Origin: RYN-133 sp963785425
GTDB taxonomy: Bacteria > Actinomycetota > Actinomycetes > Mycobacteriales > Jatrophihabitantaceae
Assembly (NCBI GenBank): GCA_963785425.1
Contig: CAWAVG010000001.1
Coordinates: 124,001-188,000 of the forward strand
Reading direction: 5' to 3'
DNA length: 64,000 nt
This document shows positions 51,422 to 59,583 of the stretch, one piece after another. The notes under the pieces were generated by a model. It worked only from the letters and a program-made list of their open reading frames with translations. It did no database searches and was not told where the DNA came from. The first letter of the stretch is position 1. Each line of letters opens with the position of its first letter. The position numbers and the translations under genes are program-made.

Positions 51422-52576
51422 TCAGAACACCAGCTCGACGGTGCGAGTGGCGGCCCGGGTTGCGAACCGTTCCAGTCTCAGGGCAGAGATGTCGATGCTC
51501 GTGATCGAGCCGTGCGTGATCTGCTCGGCGACGAGGCGTCCGATCTCGGGTGCCTGCATCATGCCGTGACCGGAGAATCCGCAGGCGTTCACCCACGTCG
51601 GCGCGTCGGGTGCCGCGCCGAGGATGCCGTGGTGATCGGGCGTGTTCTCGTACGTCCCGGCCCAGCAGCCGGCCCGATCGAGCGGCACGTCGGCGAGCCA
51701 CGGGAAGCGCCGGGCGCCGGACTCGAGCAGCTGTTCCATCCAGGGCCAGTCGACGTCGGTGCGGTACCCGTCCGCCTCGTCCGGGCGGGCCCCGCCGAAC
51801 AGCAGTCGCGGGCCTTCGCTGCGCAGGTAGAAGCCGGAGGTGAAGTCGACGGTCATCGGCAACGCGCTGTTCAGCGCGCCGGGCGCCGACGAGTACACAT
51901 TGCGTCGCGAGTGGACGACCGGTACCTGCAGCCCGGCGAGAGCGGCAACCTCACCGGCCCAGCCGCCGGCGGCATTGACGACGTGTTGCGCGCGCACGAC
52001 GAGGTCGCCGGCGCTCACCGTCCAGCTGCCGTCGCCGTACGCATCGATCGAGGTGACCGGGTGACGGAAGCGGACGGTCGCGCCGTCGCGGCGCGCCAGT
52101 TCGAGGTAGGCGCTGGTGGCCAGGTGCGGGTCGACCACCCCGTCGGCCGGCCCCCACGTGGTGCCGCCGAGTCCGTCGGTCGAGAACGGCGTGATGGCCT
52201 GGGCGGCCTCGAAGCCCAGCACGTCGACCGGCACACCGTGGGCACGCTGCACCTCGACCGCGCGCAGCTGGGCGTCCCACAGCTCTTGTGAGACGAGCAG
52301 GAGGTACCCCGACGGCCGGTAGCCGACGTCGATGCCGTGCATCGCTGGAAAGTCGCGATAGGTCTGGATGCTGCGCCAGGACATCTCGATGTTCAGGGAA
52401 TCTGCCCATTGGCCGCGGATCGAGGCGAACGAGCGTCCCGTCGACCCGGCCGCCGGTCCGTCGAGTGCCTCGACTACGACGACGCGCTTGCCTGCTGCCG
52501 TCAAATGGTAGGCGGCGCTGGCACCGATCGCACCGGCCCCGATCACGACGACATCGACGAGCTGCGGTTGGGTCAT
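51422..52576 (-). CDS. FAD-dependent amine/amino-acid oxidase (DAO family)
   Basis: 384 residues. The FAD motif GAGAIGASAAYHLTAAGKRVVVVEA is at residues 12-36 (GxGxxG present). STGRSFASIRGQ, a GGWAGEVAALAGL segment, RRNVYSSAPG and the C-terminal NACGFSGHGMMQAPEIGRLVAE complete the DAO/sarcosine oxidase/glycine oxidase pattern. It oxidises a C-N bond with O2 or passes electrons on. ATG 52576 has AGGAGA upstream. It is the first gene of the seven-gene operon, and a 16-bp palindrome lies about 105 nt upstream. Confidence 0.9.
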   Translation of the reverse strand: MTQPQLVDVVVIGAGAIGASAAYHLTAAGKRVVVVEALDGPAAGSTGRSFASIRGQWADSLNIEMSWRSIQTYRDFPAMHGIDVGYRPSGYLLLVSQELWDAQLRAVEVQRAHGVPVDVLGFEAAQAITPFSTDGLGGTTWGPADGVVDPHLATSAYLELARRDGATVRFRHPVTSIDAYGDGSWTVSAGDLVVRAQHVVNAAGGWAGEVAALAGLQVPVVHSRRNVYSSAPGALNSALPMTVDFTSGFYLRSEGPRLLFGGARPDEADGYRTDVDWPWMEQLLESGARRFPWLADVPLDRAGCWAGTYENTPDHHGILGAAPDAPTWVNACGFSGHGMMQAPEIGRLVAEQITHGSITSIDISALRLERFATRAATRTVELVF

Positions 52577-52680
52577 TGTGCGTCTCCTGCCTGCTCCGCG
52601 GCGTCGGTGCTGTGAGCACACGCTAGAGCCACGCGTCGCCTCACGGCTTCGGCGCGAGCGCGGAAGTCCACGGCGAACGT

Positions 52681-52696
52681 TTCGACAATTGTCGAA
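52681..52696. promoter_or_regulatory. Perfect 16-bp palindrome, probable PucR-regulator site
   Basis: TTCGACAATTGTCGAA is fully symmetrical, lying between the pucR 3' end and the FAD oxidase start. A close copy (13 of 16 bases) is at 53741 in the pucR-P5CDH intergenic region. Two related sites flanking the regulator gene suggest its own binding sequence. Confidence 0.6.
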
Positions 52697-52701
52697 TCGG
52701 A

Positions 52702-53718
52702 TTACTCGGCCGCGGCGCGGTACGCGGCGAGATGCAGGGCCATCTGCAGCGCGTCGCGACCTCGGGCCAGGCGCAGGTTGACCCCGGTCAGCGCCTCGAT
52801 GCGCTCGAGCCGGTAGTAGAGCGTCGTGCGGTGGATGTGGAGCTGTTCGGCGCTGGCGGTGACGTCGCCACCGTTGTCGAGCACGCACCGGGCCGTGTCG
52901 ATGAGGTCCCGGCGCTTCTGCGCCGCGAGCGCCTCGGCACCGGGATGCACCTGCCCGGGCGACAGGTCCGCCGGCGCTGCGACGACCAGGTGCCACTCGC
53001 CGAGTCCGTCCCACGACGCAGCGTCGATCCGGGCGCCCGCCCGCAGGGCACGGGCAGTGGCGCGGGCCCGCTCGACCGCGACCGACAGGTCGACCAACGC
53101 GACCGGCGCGCCACCGGCATGGACCGCTCCCGGGGCCGGGTCGGGATGCGCCGACAGACCGCCGGGAAGCGGCCACCCGCCCGGCAGGCCCGGTGCGCTG
53201 ACCGCCACGGTGGCGTCGGGTCGCAGCTGCTCCAGCTCCGTGAGTTCCCGCGCCGCATCGAAGTCACGTCCGGCGACCAGGCGCGCCAGCAAGTGATCGC
53301 GGTGCTGGGCGCGGTCGGGTCCGGACGGCTGCATGCGCCCCATCACGCGCGCAGCGTCCGCGGCGCAGGCGACGACGGGGTCGAGTTCGGACTCGGACAC
53401 CCGCCCCTCGGCGTCGAGCACCCAGAGGTACCCGATCAGGTCGCGCCCGTGCCGCAGCGGGACGCACCACCGCTCGGCCATGTCAACCTCGGGCAGTGCG
53501 GGCGTGCGCACCGGTCGGGTCGCCGAGGGCAGGCCGAGCTTCGCGACCAGGGCCGTCGCGCCGGGCGGTGGTTCGCGCTGCAGGATCGAGCGCATCCGGA
53601 CGTCGTCGACCTCGCCCTGGGCGCTCCACCACAGCGGACGGTGGCGCTGGTCCTCGACCAGGACGGCGCAGCCGAGCAGCGTCGCCAAAGCCTCGACCTG
53701 CTCCTGGATGTCCGCCAC
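52702..53718 (-). CDS. PucR-family transcriptional regulator
   Basis: 338 residues. The N-terminal two thirds are the ligand-sensing part (VPLRHGRDLIGYLWVLDAEGRV, a PAS/GAF-like fold, then a GGDEF-like PucR core). The C-terminal HTH_30 is typical: TASAEQLHIHRTTLYYRLERIEALTGV. GTG 53718 was chosen because the sensor domain begins directly. PucR proteins usually activate purine or amino-acid catabolism in response to pathway metabolites. It is divergent from the P5C dehydrogenase gene and lies upstream of the seven-gene operon. Confidence 0.9.
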   Translation of the reverse strand: MADIQEQVEALATLLGCAVLVEDQRHRPLWWSAQGEVDDVRMRSILQREPPPGATALVAKLGLPSATRPVRTPALPEVDMAERWCVPLRHGRDLIGYLWVLDAEGRVSESELDPVVACAADAARVMGRMQPSGPDRAQHRDHLLARLVAGRDFDAARELTELEQLRPDATVAVSAPGLPGGWPLPGGLSAHPDPAPGAVHAGGAPVALVDLSVAVERARATARALRAGARIDAASWDGLGEWHLVVAAPADLSPGQVHPGAEALAAQKRRDLIDTARCVLDNGGDVTASAEQLHIHRTTLYYRLERIEALTGVNLRLARGRDALQMALHLAAYRAAAE

Positions 53719-53740
53719 CGCATGTGCCTGCTTTCCGCGT

Positions 53741-53756
53741 TTCGACAATCGTAGGA
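53741..53756. promoter_or_regulatory. Second TTCGACAAT-type site with inverted repeat
   Basis: TTCGACAATCGTAGGA shares 13 of 16 positions with the 52681 palindrome. CGTAGGA (53750-53756) also has an inverted partner TCCTACG at 53808-53814, nearer the P5C dehydrogenase start. A divergent control region is likely. Confidence 0.5.
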
Positions 53757-53863
53757 AACGGTCGTCCGAGATTCCGCGCCGGAGCCGAAGCGGCGGCCCT
53801 GGGATCGTCCTACGGTTGCGCAGACGAGCAGCCGCCGCCGTTGATGTCTGGAAGGACGCCGCG

Positions 53864-55504
53864 ATGACCGCACCCGCCGCCCGCACGGCCCTGTTCCCGG
53901 TCGGCCCGACGGTGCCGCTGAACTTCGCGCCGGGCTCACCCGAACGGGCGAGCATCGCCACGGCACTGGCCGAGGTCCGGGCCGCGAACTACGACGTGGC
54001 GAACACGATCGGCGGCACGCAGGTGCGCACCGGTCGGACGGCGTCGATCGTCACTCCGCACGCGCACAAGGTGCAGCTCGGCCAGGTGCACTGGGCCGGC
54101 GCGGACGAGACGCGGCAGGCGATCGACGCCGCCCTCGCCGCCTCGGCGTGGTGGGGGCGGCTGCCGTGGGAAGACCGAGTGGCGCCCTTCCTGCGCGCGG
54201 CCGACATGCTCGAGCACGGACCGTGGCGCGACAAGCTCAACGCCGCGACCATGCTCGAACTGTCGAAGACCACCTATCAGGCCGACATCGACGCCGCCTG
54301 CGAGACGCTCGACTTCGTCCGCGCGAACGTCAAGAACATGCTCGACATGTACGACGTGCAGCCGACCTCACGTCCGGGTGAGTGGAACTCCGCCGAATAC
54401 CGTCCGCTCGAGGGATTCGTCTTCGCGGTCACGCCGTTCAACTTCACCTGCATGAACAACCTCGCCTTCGGCCCGGCGGTGCTCGGCAACACGGTGGTGT
54501 GGAAGCCGGCCGAGAGCGCGTCCCTGGTCGCGCACCTGTCGTTGCAGCTGCTGCGCGAAGCCGGGCTGCCTGACGGCGTGATCAACATCGTCTATGGCGA
54601 CGGGGCCGAGATCGGTGCGGTCGCCCTCAACCATCGCGACCTCGCCGCCGTCCACTTCACCGGGTCGACCGGGACGTTCCAGCACATCTGGCGCACGGTC
54701 GGCGCGAATGTCGCCAACTACAAGAACTACCCGCGTGTGGTGGGCGAGACGGGTGGCAAGGACTTCATCGTCGCCCATTCGAGCGCCGACGTCGATGAGC
54801 TCGCTGCGGCGTGCGTGCGCGGTGCCTACGAGTACCAGGGCCAGAAGTGCTCGGCCGCGTCGAGACTGTATGCGCCCCGCAGCCTGTGGCCAGAGCTCAA
54901 GGACCGGCTCGTCGCGCTGACCGAGTCGGTCGTCGTCGGCGACCCGACCGAGACCGAGACCTATGTCGGCGCCGTGATCAACGCCAAGCAGCACGCCAAG
55001 CACGCCGAGCTTCTTTCGCGAGCACGCAGCGAGAACCTCGTCGTCGTCGGCGGCACGACCGACGACTCGGTCGGCTGGTTCGTCGACCCCACCGTGCTCG
55101 AGGTGTCCGACCCGCACTCGCCGTTCATCACGCAGGAGATCTTCGCGCCCGTCCTCACCACGTACGTCTATGACGATGCCGATTGGGACGACACGCTCGC
55201 CCTCGTCGACGAGTCGACGCCGTACGGGCTGACGGGTGCGGTCTTCGCGTCCGACGAATCGGTCGTACGGCAGGCCAACGACACGCTGCGCTACACGGCA
55301 GGCAACTTCTACGTGAACGACAAGCCGACCGGCTCGGTCGTCGGCGCACAGCCCTTCGGCGGCGCACGCGCGTCGGGCACCAATGACAAGGCGGGGACGG
55401 TGTGGAACCTGATCCGTTTCGCGAGCCCGCGCTCGGTCAAGCGCAACCACCTGCCGGTGACCGACTACCGCTACCCGCACCTGTCGGTCGAGGAGCCCGG
55501 ATAG
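53864..55504 (+). CDS. pruA: 1-pyrroline-5-carboxylate dehydrogenase (L-glutamate gamma-semialdehyde dehydrogenase)
   Basis: 546 residues, aldehyde dehydrogenase family 4 (P5CDH) type. Catalytic Cys329 is in EYQGQKCSAASR and the general-base Glu295 is in VVGETGGKD. FTGSTGTFQHIWR, FVFAVTPFNFTCMN and PFGGARASGTNDKAG are typical of P5CDH. It oxidises glutamate semialdehyde to glutamate with NAD. GAAGGA precedes ATG 53864 by 7 nt. No proline dehydrogenase gene is adjacent, so the source of the semialdehyde may be the DAO-led operon under the same PucR protein. It ends in a strong palindromic terminator. Confidence 0.92.
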   Translation: MTAPAARTALFPVGPTVPLNFAPGSPERASIATALAEVRAANYDVANTIGGTQVRTGRTASIVTPHAHKVQLGQVHWAGADETRQAIDAALAASAWWGRLPWEDRVAPFLRAADMLEHGPWRDKLNAATMLELSKTTYQADIDAACETLDFVRANVKNMLDMYDVQPTSRPGEWNSAEYRPLEGFVFAVTPFNFTCMNNLAFGPAVLGNTVVWKPAESASLVAHLSLQLLREAGLPDGVINIVYGDGAEIGAVALNHRDLAAVHFTGSTGTFQHIWRTVGANVANYKNYPRVVGETGGKDFIVAHSSADVDELAAACVRGAYEYQGQKCSAASRLYAPRSLWPELKDRLVALTESVVVGDPTETETYVGAVINAKQHAKHAELLSRARSENLVVVGGTTDDSVGWFVDPTVLEVSDPHSPFITQEIFAPVLTTYVYDDADWDDTLALVDESTPYGLTGAVFASDESVVRQANDTLRYTAGNFYVNDKPTGSVVGAQPFGGARASGTNDKAGTVWNLIRFASPRSVKRNHLPVTDYRYPHLSVEEPG

Positions 55505-55514
55505 TCGGTCGACC

Positions 55515-55538
55515 CGGAGGAAGGCATGCCTTCCTCCG
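55515..55538. terminator. Perfect 24-bp palindrome, terminator of pruA
   Basis: CGGAGGAAGGCA (55515-55526) is followed directly by its complement TGCCTTCCTCCG (55527-55538), 10 nt after the pruA stop, with TTGTGT after it. Confidence 0.75.
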
Positions 55539-55638
55539 TTGTGTCCGCCGCGGTGCCGGCAATCGGACCGGTGATGAGGAAGACCCGAGGACGTGATCAC
55601 CGCACACTGACGCCGCGCATATGGGCGATTCGCGGATC

Positions 55639-55665
55639 TTGCCCGATTCAGCGGATTGGTATAGA
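55639..55665 (+). promoter_or_regulatory. Possible promoter of the GH20 gene
   Basis: TTGCCC (55639) and TATAGA (55660-55665) are separated by 15 nt, a little short. The start codon is 30 nt downstream, which suits a housekeeping promoter. Confidence 0.4.
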
Positions 55666-55695
55666 CCGGACGGCATCCCGCCGACTGGAGGACGT

Positions 55696-57429
55696 ATGTC
55701 CATTCGTGGTCAACTGCATCGCGCGCGGAGGCGGCAGGCATACGTGCTGCTTGCCGTCGCGACCGCCACTTCCGCGCTGGCTGTGCCGTCGACGGCGGCT
55801 CCCGCGGCGCAGCACGCTCGGGTTGCCGTCGAGAGGTCGTCCATCGTGATCCCCAAGCCGGTGTCCCAGGACGCCGGCCGAGGCCGGTACACACTCACGC
55901 CGCACGCGCGGATCGTCGCCGATGCCGGCGCGACGGCTGTCGCGCACCAGCTCGCCGACGACCTGCGCCCCGCGACCGGTTATCCGCTGCCGGTAGTGAC
56001 CGCGTCCGGGCGCCACGAACCCAGGCACTGCCGCGACATCAGCCTGCGACTCGACCGCTCCGCCGCGGTTCCCGGCGACCGCTTCGGCGAGGGCTACCGC
56101 CTGCACGTGGGCCCGCACGGTGTCGTTGCGCGTGCCGTCAGCGCGCACGGGTTGTTCAACGCCGTCCAGACCATCCGTCAACTTCTACCGGCTTCGATCG
56201 CGAGCAGCACCAGGCAACACGGCCCGTGGACCATGCGGGCCACGTCGATCGTCGACTATCCGCGCTACCGGTACCGCGGCTTCATGCTCGACATCGCCCG
56301 GCACTACCAGTCACCCGTGGCGGCCGAGCGGCTGATTGACGAAGCCGCGCAGTACAAGATCAACGTCTTTCATCTGCACCTGAGCGACGACCAGGGCTTC
56401 CGGCTCGTCATCAACGGCTTCCCGCGCCTGACCTCGATCGGCGGTCAGGGCTCGGTCGGCACGGACGGACGGACGATGGACCCGGGTGGTTTCTGGACCC
56501 AGGACCAGTACCGGGAGGTCGTCGCTTATGCGGCCGAACGCTTCGTCACCGTCGTGCCGGAGGTCGACACCCCTGGGCACAACAACGCGATCATCATGTC
56601 CGAGTACGGCGATACCGCCAACCCGCGCCTGTCCGATCCGCACTCGATCAACTGCAGCGTCCACCACCCACCGCAGTGGGACTACACGGGCGATGTCGGC
56701 ATCAGCGCGTTGTGCCCGGAGAGCAAGGACACGTGGACGATCCTGCGGGCGATCATCGCCCAACTGACCACGCTGTCCCCCGGTCCGTACTACGACCTCG
56801 GCGGGGACGAGGTGCCGACCTCGGTGCTCAGCCAGGACCGTTACGCCGCCCTGGTCACGAAGGAGGCGGCCATTGTCGCTGCCCATCACAAGACGCCGAT
56901 GGGCTGGGCCGACATCTCGAGTGCGGGCACCAGTCTGCCGGCCGGCAGCGTGGCCGAGTACTGGAACCCGGCGAAGGGATCCGAGCCCGGTACCGAGACG
57001 GCGACCGACGCGGTCGCCAAGGGCATGAAACTGGTCATGGCTCCGGCCAATCACGCCTACCTCGACCAGAGGTACGCGCCGCACACGCCGCCGAATCTGG
57101 GACAGACGTGGGCTTGTGAGAAGGGTTGTGACGTCGACCAGTTCTACAACTGGGATCCGGCGACCTACGTCCACGGCGTCACGGAGAAGGACGTGCTCGG
57201 GATCGAGGGAGCGCTGTGGACCGAGACGATCCGCACTCTCGGCGAGGCCGAGTACATGGTGTTCCCGAGGCTGCTGGCGCTGGCCGAGATCGGCTGGTCC
57301 CCGCGCGTCGAACGCACCGCGTCCAGCTTCGCGTATCGCAACTTCCTGCGCCGTCTCGGTGCGCAAGGCCCTCGGTTCGAGGCGGCAGGCATCAGGTTCT
57401 ATGCCTCACCCGAGGTGCCATGGAAGTAG
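55696..57429 (+). CDS. Secreted beta-N-acetylhexosaminidase (GH20)
   Basis: 577 residues. A signal peptide covers about 1-40. An N-terminal alpha/beta domain (GH20b) precedes the catalytic barrel with RGFMLDIARHY, HLHLSDDQGF, PEVDTPGHN and the catalytic pair Asp371-Glu372 in LGGDEVP, then EGALWTETI and FPRLLALAEIGWSP. It removes terminal GlcNAc or GalNAc, e.g. from chitin fragments or glycoproteins, outside the cell. GGAGG lies 4 nt before the ATG. It is monocistronic, with a terminator upstream. Confidence 0.92.
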   Translation: MSIRGQLHRARRRQAYVLLAVATATSALAVPSTAAPAAQHARVAVERSSIVIPKPVSQDAGRGRYTLTPHARIVADAGATAVAHQLADDLRPATGYPLPVVTASGRHEPRHCRDISLRLDRSAAVPGDRFGEGYRLHVGPHGVVARAVSAHGLFNAVQTIRQLLPASIASSTRQHGPWTMRATSIVDYPRYRYRGFMLDIARHYQSPVAAERLIDEAAQYKINVFHLHLSDDQGFRLVINGFPRLTSIGGQGSVGTDGRTMDPGGFWTQDQYREVVAYAAERFVTVVPEVDTPGHNNAIIMSEYGDTANPRLSDPHSINCSVHHPPQWDYTGDVGISALCPESKDTWTILRAIIAQLTTLSPGPYYDLGGDEVPTSVLSQDRYAALVTKEAAIVAAHHKTPMGWADISSAGTSLPAGSVAEYWNPAKGSEPGTETATDAVAKGMKLVMAPANHAYLDQRYAPHTPPNLGQTWACEKGCDVDQFYNWDPATYVHGVTEKDVLGIEGALWTETIRTLGEAEYMVFPRLLALAEIGWSPRVERTASSFAYRNFLRRLGAQGPRFEAAGIRFYASPEVPWK

Positions 57430-57460
57430 CGCCGCTTCGGCACGGCGCCGTCCGGTTTCG

Positions 57461-58282
57461 TCACCGCGTGTGTGCGGGCGATGCGATCTCGCGTATCGCA
57501 GCCAGGTGCGTCCCGCCACCGACGAACGGAAGCGACAGCACCGACTCGTTGGGCAGCAGCGTCCAGCCGGCGACGTCGTCGATGATCCCCGAGGACACGA
57601 CCACCGTCGTGTCGTCGGCCGTCCTCACCCGCAGGTCGAAGTACGGCGGCCAGTTCACCGCTTCGTCGGTGTACAGCTCGGGCCACAGCTGAATGTCGAT
57701 CGGTACCCATGACAGGTCGTGATGGTTGATCACATGCAGGGCGGTGGGTCCGAGCAGCAGGCTGTTCCAGCTCGAGGCGTGCAGCCCCGAATCGGCGGCC
57801 GACTCGAACACCGACGCCGCCGCCTCGGGCACCGTCGCACCGCGCTCCAGCTGCGCGCGCAGCGCGAGGAAGTACCGCTCGCTATCAGTGCTGCCCTCCG
57901 GCCGCACGCCGTCCGGCAGCAACGCGTCCACCCGAGCGCCAGGAGCGACCGCTCCGTTGTGGATGAGCGCGTGCGTGCCGTCGGTGAAAGGATGGTTGTC
58001 GCTCACAGTGCGGCCGAATCCCGGGGTACCCATCCGGAGATGGACGATCGCCGCGCGCATCGCCACCGAGTCCGCGAAGGTCCGGAACGACGCGTCCTCG
58101 TGCGCGGGCAGTACCGATCGCGTCACCTGCAAGCCGCGGGACGCTTCGTCCGCAGGCCACGCCGCGCCCCACCCGTGGCAGTGCACGGTCGACAAGTGCT
58201 CCAGCCGCTCGATCGCCGCATCACCGAGCACGGTTCGCAGGGTCACCGGGGTCGGCGCGACCCAACCGACCAGCCGGCACAT
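57461..58282 (-). CDS. Class II glutamine amidotransferase (EgtC/GlxB-like)
   Basis: 273 residues. Cys2 is the expected N-terminal nucleophile (MCRLVGWVAP) after Met removal. HCHGWGAAW, VHLRMGTPG, NHPFTDGTHALIHNGAV and GSTDSERYFLALR fit class II amidotransferases such as EgtC, which hydrolyse gamma-glutamyl amides without a synthetase domain. Its start overlaps the SDR stop by one base. The nearby glutamine-synthetase-like ligase suggests it could remove gamma-glutamyl groups; ergothioneine genes are not nearby. Confidence 0.85.
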   Translation of the reverse strand: MCRLVGWVAPTPVTLRTVLGDAAIERLEHLSTVHCHGWGAAWPADEASRGLQVTRSVLPAHEDASFRTFADSVAMRAAIVHLRMGTPGFGRTVSDNHPFTDGTHALIHNGAVAPGARVDALLPDGVRPEGSTDSERYFLALRAQLERGATVPEAAASVFESAADSGLHASSWNSLLLGPTALHVINHHDLSWVPIDIQLWPELYTDEAVNWPPYFDLRVRTADDTTVVVSSGIIDDVAGWTLLPNESVLSLPFVGGGTHLAAIREIASPAHTR

Positions 58283-59070
58283 CAGACGTACTTGCCCATG
58301 CCGCCCGCCACGTCGATCACTGCTCCGGTGATGTAGGACGCCCGCTCACCGGCGAGGAACGCGATGAGGCCCGAGACCTCGTCGGTCGTCCCGAACCGTC
58401 CCAGCGGCACCTCCTGCTCCGCCAACCGGCCGAAGAACTCGTCCTTCGTGCTGTCCGGCGCGCGGCGTGCCCGGATGTTGTCCCACTGGGGCGTGTCGAC
58501 GAATCCGATGTTGACGCTGTTGACCAAGATGCCGTCTGCACCGAATTCCTGGGCGAGCACCTTGTTCAGGTTCAGGCACGCCGCGCGGATGACCGTGGTC
58601 GCGAAGAACGCCGGGTCGGGGTACTTGCCGTAGACCGCGTTGACGTTGATCACTCGCGGCGAAGCACTTTGTCGCAGCAGCGGCAGCGCCGCCCGGAAGC
58701 AGCGGATCTGCGAGAACAGCTTGACGTCGAGATCGGCGCGCCAGTCGTCGTCGGTGAGCGTCTCGAAGTTGCCGGGATGTGCTCCGCCGGCGTTGTTGAC
58801 GAGGATGTCCAGCCCGCCGAGCTGCTCGCCCGAGGTCGAGAGCAGGCGCTCGACCTCGTCCGCGCGCGTCACATCAGCGACCACGTCGATCACGGTCGCG
58901 TCGGGATGGCGCGTCCGCAGCTCGGCGGCCGCCTTGCCCAGCTCGTCCGCCGTCCGCGAGCAGATGACAACACTCGCGCCCTCCGCGAGCAGCTCGTCGG
59001 CCGCGGAGTATCCGATGCCCTTCGAGCCGCCGGTCACGAGGGCGCGGCGGCCTGTGAGTCCGAGATCCAT
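58282..59070 (-). CDS. SDR-family protein with altered active site
   Basis: 262 residues. The NAD(P) site is classical: TGGSKGIG (13-20) and VNNAG (91-95). At the usual catalytic triad, however, Ser is Asn-Ala (INVNAVYGK, about 144-145), Tyr is Thr158 and Lys is Arg162 (FFATTVIRAACLNL). The C-terminal NIGFVDTPQWDN and YITGAVIDVAGGMGKYV are intact. So it binds NAD(P) but should not work by normal SDR chemistry. It is 37 nt overlapped by the cupin gene and one base by the amidotransferase gene, in one operon. Confidence 0.85.
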   Translation of the reverse strand: MDLGLTGRRALVTGGSKGIGYSAADELLAEGASVVICSRTADELGKAAAELRTRHPDATVIDVVADVTRADEVERLLSTSGEQLGGLDILVNNAGGAHPGNFETLTDDDWRADLDVKLFSQIRCFRAALPLLRQSASPRVINVNAVYGKYPDPAFFATTVIRAACLNLNKVLAQEFGADGILVNSVNIGFVDTPQWDNIRARRAPDSTKDEFFGRLAEQEVPLGRFGTTDEVSGLIAFLAGERASYITGAVIDVAGGMGKYV

Positions 59071-59522
59071 CTGTCGGCCGGATCAGACGGGGACTCGGCC
59101 GAGCTGCCGGCCGCGGGATCGCCGGTGGCCATCTGCGAACGGGCGTGCTCGACGAGCGTCGTCCGCGGCGGGGCGAACATGTCTATCTCCTTGCACGGGG
59201 TGTCGCGGGTCTTCGCACCGTGCGGCACCCACGACGGGATCACCGCGACGTCACCGGGGCGCATGGTGCGCGTCTCATCGCCGATGGTGAAGTCGAACTC
59301 GCCCTCGGTGACGACGACGACCTGCTCCTCCTCGTGCACGTGCATCGGCGCCTCGGTGTTGGGCTCGAACGACACGAAGTTGACCAGTGTCTTCTCGCCG
59401 AGCACCGGCTGGAACGACAGGCCGGGGACGAACTCGACCGACTCGATGGAGGCGACGTCGACGAAGCGTCCGTCGGCGGTCGGCGTACCGCCTGCCTCGG
59501 TGCTGAAGTGCGATGCGGACAA
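59034..59522 (-). CDS. Cupin-domain protein
   Basis: 162 residues. Cupin motif 1 is seen as HVHEEEQVVVVTEGEFDFTIGD and motif 2 as PGDVAVIPSWVPHGA, giving His/His/Glu plus a late His for a metal. No ATG is placed well; TTG 59522 follows AGAGGA at 8 nt. The C-terminal 30 residues are Ser/Ala/Asp-rich and overlap the SDR gene. The role is unknown; oxygenase, isomerase or sensor are all possible. It lies 61 nt after the frameshifted aminotransferase. Confidence 0.78.
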   Translation of the reverse strand: MSASHFSTEAGGTPTADGRFVDVASIESVEFVPGLSFQPVLGEKTLVNFVSFEPNTEAPMHVHEEEQVVVVTEGEFDFTIGDETRTMRPGDVAVIPSWVPHGAKTRDTPCKEIDMFAPPRTTLVEHARSQMATGDPAAGSSAESPSDPADRWISDSQAAAPS

Positions 59523-59583
59523 CGGATGTTCCTCTCGACGCGGTGATCTCGGATGGGTTGACGCTGGGCCGGGCGCGAAACGA

